Assembly (NCBI GenBank): GCA_015486425.1
Contig: WFRQ01000188.1
Location: 1 to 7,587, forward strand
Length of the DNA stretch: 7,587 nt
Reading direction: 5' to 3'
From: Deltaproteobacteria bacterium
GTDB taxonomy: Bacteria; Desulfobacterota; Dissulfuribacteria; Dissulfuribacterales; QOAL01
Part shown: piece after piece, positions 5,993 to 7,587 of the stretch
Layout of the letters: the number at the start of each line of letters is the position of its first letter
Position numbering within the stretch: position 1 is the stretch's first letter
Position numbers and translations under genes: made by a program
Notes under the pieces: generated by a model
Seen by the model: only the letters and a program-made list of their open reading frames with translations
The model's database searches: none
Told to the model about the DNA's origin: nothing

Positions 5993-6129
5993 TCACGTTG
6001 CTGAATTTCCATTCATTTTTTCCATTTAATATGGCTGAAAAATTTTCCCGGACTTGTAACTATCGTATGTTCCTTGAGAAAAATTACAGAATCGCCTGAA
6101 TACGTTCATAAATATTGCAATTGCCTTAT

Positions 6130-6151
6130 GCTATTTTTATCCGAAAATAGC
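6130..6151 (-). repeat. GCTATTTT/AAAATAGC stem
   Basis: GCTATTTT (6130-6137) and AAAATAGC (6144-6151) are perfect 8-nt complements with a 6-nt loop. On the minus strand this AT-rich stem directly follows the heptamer-repeat stem and overlaps its last bases, so the two are alternative or stacked structures. It may belong to a diffuse transcript end for the AlbA_2 gene. Confidence 0.35.
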
Positions 6152-6212
6152 TGAAAGCTGAAAGTATAATAAGCCATATTTGCTTTCAGCTTCCGACTTT
6201 GAGCTTTGAGCT
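6149..6212. repeat. opposed heptamer repeats forming alternative stems
   Basis: AGCTGAAAGCTGAAAG (6149-6164) is a tandem 7-nt repeat. CTTTGAGCTTTGAGCT (6197-6212) is another on the opposite side; the two arms pair at 14 of 16 positions. A competing perfect 10-bp stem joins AGCTGAAAGC (6149-6158) to GCTTTCAGCT (6182-6191). On the minus strand the latter stem is followed by ATTTT, a weak T tract, so it may act as a terminator for the sensor/AlbA_2 gene. Confidence 0.45.
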
Positions 6213-6255
6213 AACTTTCATGTCAGGGGGTGACAAGCCCCATGTCATGAAAGTT
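6213..6255 (-). terminator. long inverted repeat just downstream of the sensor/AlbA_2 gene, possible terminator
   Basis: AACTTTCATG (6213-6222) and CATGAAAGTT (6246-6255) are perfect 10-nt complements. Inside, GGGG can pair with CCCC, and TGTCA/TGACA gives an alternative small stem. It starts 13 nt after the TAA of the AlbA_2 gene, a terminator-like position, but AGCTCAAAGC and not a T run follows on the transcribed strand. A mobile-element footprint or mRNA 3'-end protection stem are other readings. Confidence 0.4.
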
Positions 6256-6268
6256 TAAAACGCTATAC

Positions 6269-7587
6269 TTATGTTTTTCTCTGATTTTTTCTTGTTTCTA
6301 TATAATGCAGGGCCTTGCTTATTGAAAGTTGCATATTGGAAGGGCCGGAACGCACATAGAACGCCTCGTTCTTGCCGGTTGTAAGAAAAACAGGCCTGTC
6401 TGAAGTCCTGACCCTGACCACCACAACCGTTTTCCCCAGAACATTACATATTGAAAAATCGAGAAAAGGAAAAAATTCAGCGCCGATATGCTGATTCACA
6501 AGATTTTTAAAATGCAGACCACACCGGTCATCATTTTCGAATTCATCTTCTTCAAGGCCCAGAACAGCACCACTGTCATCAACTCCTATGAGCAGAGTAC
6601 CTCCCTTAGAGTTCATGAAGGATACCACGGCCTTGAGCCAGGCAAGCTCAATTTCCTTTCCAAATTTTCCTGTGTGCAGATTTTTTCTCATGGTGGACTT
6701 GAACTCCACCCGTTCTCCTTCTCCCTGCCTTATGATCTCAAGAATATCATCAGAGGTCACCCCCCCTCTTTCCTCATCCCTTGCAGTAAGCACCCTGCCA
6801 TACTTCCACATGATCCAGGTAATCACACCGACACCTGCAAGCAGCACAGCGAGATAAAATATCATTGGGGGGCCGGAAGCTGCACTGAGTAGTTCCCTCA
6901 TATCGCTTTCAGGAATAAGGGTACCAACCCACATTCCGTGTTTATGAATATCTGCATAGTCAGAGAGAGGGGAAATTGCCACCCACCATTTCCGCCCCAT
7001 CCAGTCAAAGCTGAACGGGCCTTCAGGAATTTCACCACTCTGCTTCCACTGGGCAATCACATGACCCAGAACATCAAGTGTATCAATCTCCTTCTTCTGC
7101 CCGCCTCCCTCATGTGTTGAAAACTCTCTGCGTTTTACCAGCACCTGCCAGGTTTCTGTCTCAAGCAGAAACGGGATGCCCCCTGCATGGGAATCCTCTG
7201 ACCGGACTGCTCCAAAAATTTCATCAAGGTTGACTATAAGGCTCAGGAGCCATCGAACGTTGGGGTTATCAGGGGTTTTCCATATAATCGTGGCTCCAGC
7301 GGCAGGACCTCTGGTAAGAGCGCTGTTTACAGGCCCGGTCCATTGAATTTCGTCATCCTGTCCGTTGGCAAGCGCCTTTGATGCAATATCTCTGGTAAAG
7401 ACCTTGACGGAGGAAGCAGATACACTGTCTGTCTCAACACATCTGTCAGGCTCTGTACACTCACTTGCGGCTGTTATGGTGTCCTTTCCATGAAGGCTCT
7501 TGATCTGCAGGGTCATAATTCCACTGTCACCGCGCAGAATCATATATTCCCTGCCTGTTGAATCAGCCAGTATAAGTGCGTGGATCA
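6269..7587 (-). CDS. membrane sensor protein with Cache/PDC-like periplasmic region and Schlafen AlbA_2 domain (5' truncated by window)
   Basis: The frame stays open to the window edge. Upstream of the first in-window Met (7543) it reads LILADSTGREY, which is Cache-like coding, so the start lies outside. Numbering from that Met, residues about 1-215 resemble the distal part of a Cache/PDC sensor (VNLDEIF, FSFDWMGRKWW, GMWVGTLIPESDM). A transmembrane helix follows at about 227-247. The cytoplasmic part (about 266-415) is a Schlafen AlbA_2-type domain, with GERVEFKS near 276-283, VVSFMNSKGGTLLIGVDDSG at 306-325 and FYVRSG at 395-400. AlbA_2 domains occur in putative transcription regulators and in nucleic-acid-binding or cleaving proteins. 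Coupling of a periplasmic signal to a cytoplasmic nucleic-acid response is inferred. The gene is co-oriented with the cytochrome operon but separated from it by 430 nt with its own likely promoter. The ligand is unknown. Confidence 0.85.
   Translation of the reverse strand, partial: IHALILADSTGREYMILRGDSGIMTLQIKSLHGKDTITAASECTEPDRCVETDSVSASSVKVFTRDIASKALANGQDDEIQWTGPVNSALTRGPAAGATIIWKTPDNPNVRWLLSLIVNLDEIFGAVRSEDSHAGGIPFLLETETWQVLVKRREFSTHEGGGQKKEIDTLDVLGHVIAQWKQSGEIPEGPFSFDWMGRKWWVAISPLSDYADIHKHGMWVGTLIPESDMRELLSAASGPPMIFYLAVLLAGVGVITWIMWKYGRVLTARDEERGGVTSDDILEIIRQGEGERVEFKSTMRKNLHTGKFGKEIELAWLKAVVSFMNSKGGTLLIGVDDSGAVLGLEEDEFENDDRCGLHFKNLVNQHIGAEFFPFLDFSICNVLGKTVVVVRVRTSDRPVFLTTGKNEAFYVRSGPSNMQLSISKALHYIETRKNQRKT

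Larger units (their letters stand above)
5839..6268. other. 430-nt intergenic region between the sensor/AlbA_2 gene and the cytochrome operon
   Basis: I see no convincing coding frame here. From right to left it contains a long inverted repeat just after the AlbA_2 gene (6213-6255), heptamer repeats and stems (6130-6212), an AT-rich stretch without clear features (about 6000-6129), the predicted promoter (5965-5992), the inverted repeat at the start point (5942-5957), a GC-rich stretch (5903-5926) faintly like a degenerate extragenic palindrome, and the leader hairpin (5867-5884). It most likely combines the end of one transcript with the control region of the next. Confidence 0.6.

Noticed and set aside
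1..7587. CRISPR array, tRNA or rRNA gene, transposase or phage integrase
   Set aside because: No spaced direct repeats of CRISPR type, no tRNA or rRNA-like segments and no transposase or integrase motifs were seen on either strand. The repeats present are protein-module repeats or short intergenic stems.

Overview
The window looks like part of a Gram-negative, anaerobic, metal- or sulfur-respiring bacterium. A Desulfobacterota/Desulfuromonadota-type genome is the best guess, with Nitrospirota possible. That guess rests only on three consecutive exported multihaem c-type cytochromes carrying 44 CXXCH haem sites in about 3.3 kb; no marker gene fixes the taxonomy.

Layout, left to right. Positions 1-1038 (+) hold the C-terminal part of an alpha-glucan (glycogen) phosphorylase, cut by the window edge. 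A convergent intergenic region (1039-1319) holds inverted repeats and a doubtful small ORF. Everything else is on the minus strand. Transcription probably starts near 5958 and runs leftwards through a 12-haem cytochrome (5838-4885), a 20-haem cytochrome (4829-3555), a second 12-haem cytochrome (3429-2497) and a membrane-anchored Sel1-repeat protein (2447-1320). The gaps of 55, 125 and 49 nt suggest one operon. Perfect inverted repeats sit in the first two gaps, which could set different levels for each cytochrome. Upstream is a 430-nt non-coding region (5839-6268) with a sigma70-like promoter, leader hairpins, heptamer repeats and a long inverted repeat. The last gene (7587-6269, 5' end outside the window) is a membrane protein with a periplasmic Cache/PDC-like sensor region, one transmembrane helix and a cytoplasmic Schlafen AlbA_2 domain.

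The main observation is that all three cytochromes are built from one tetrahaem module of roughly 60-70 residues, repeating about every 80. Two proteins have three copies and the middle one has five, the extra pair coming from an in-register octahaem duplication with an exact 162-residue period. Every one of the 44 haem motifs is followed, before the next motif, by at least one further histidine, so an all bis-histidine low-potential haem chain is possible in each protein. I infer a periplasmic or extracellular electron-transfer system. The Sel1-like protein may be an assembly or scaffold partner, and the sensor/AlbA_2 protein is a possible but unproven regulator. No beta-barrel porin, cytochrome-maturation gene or catalytic CXXCK haem site is visible, so this cluster alone does not show a complete extracellular conduit or a terminal reductase.
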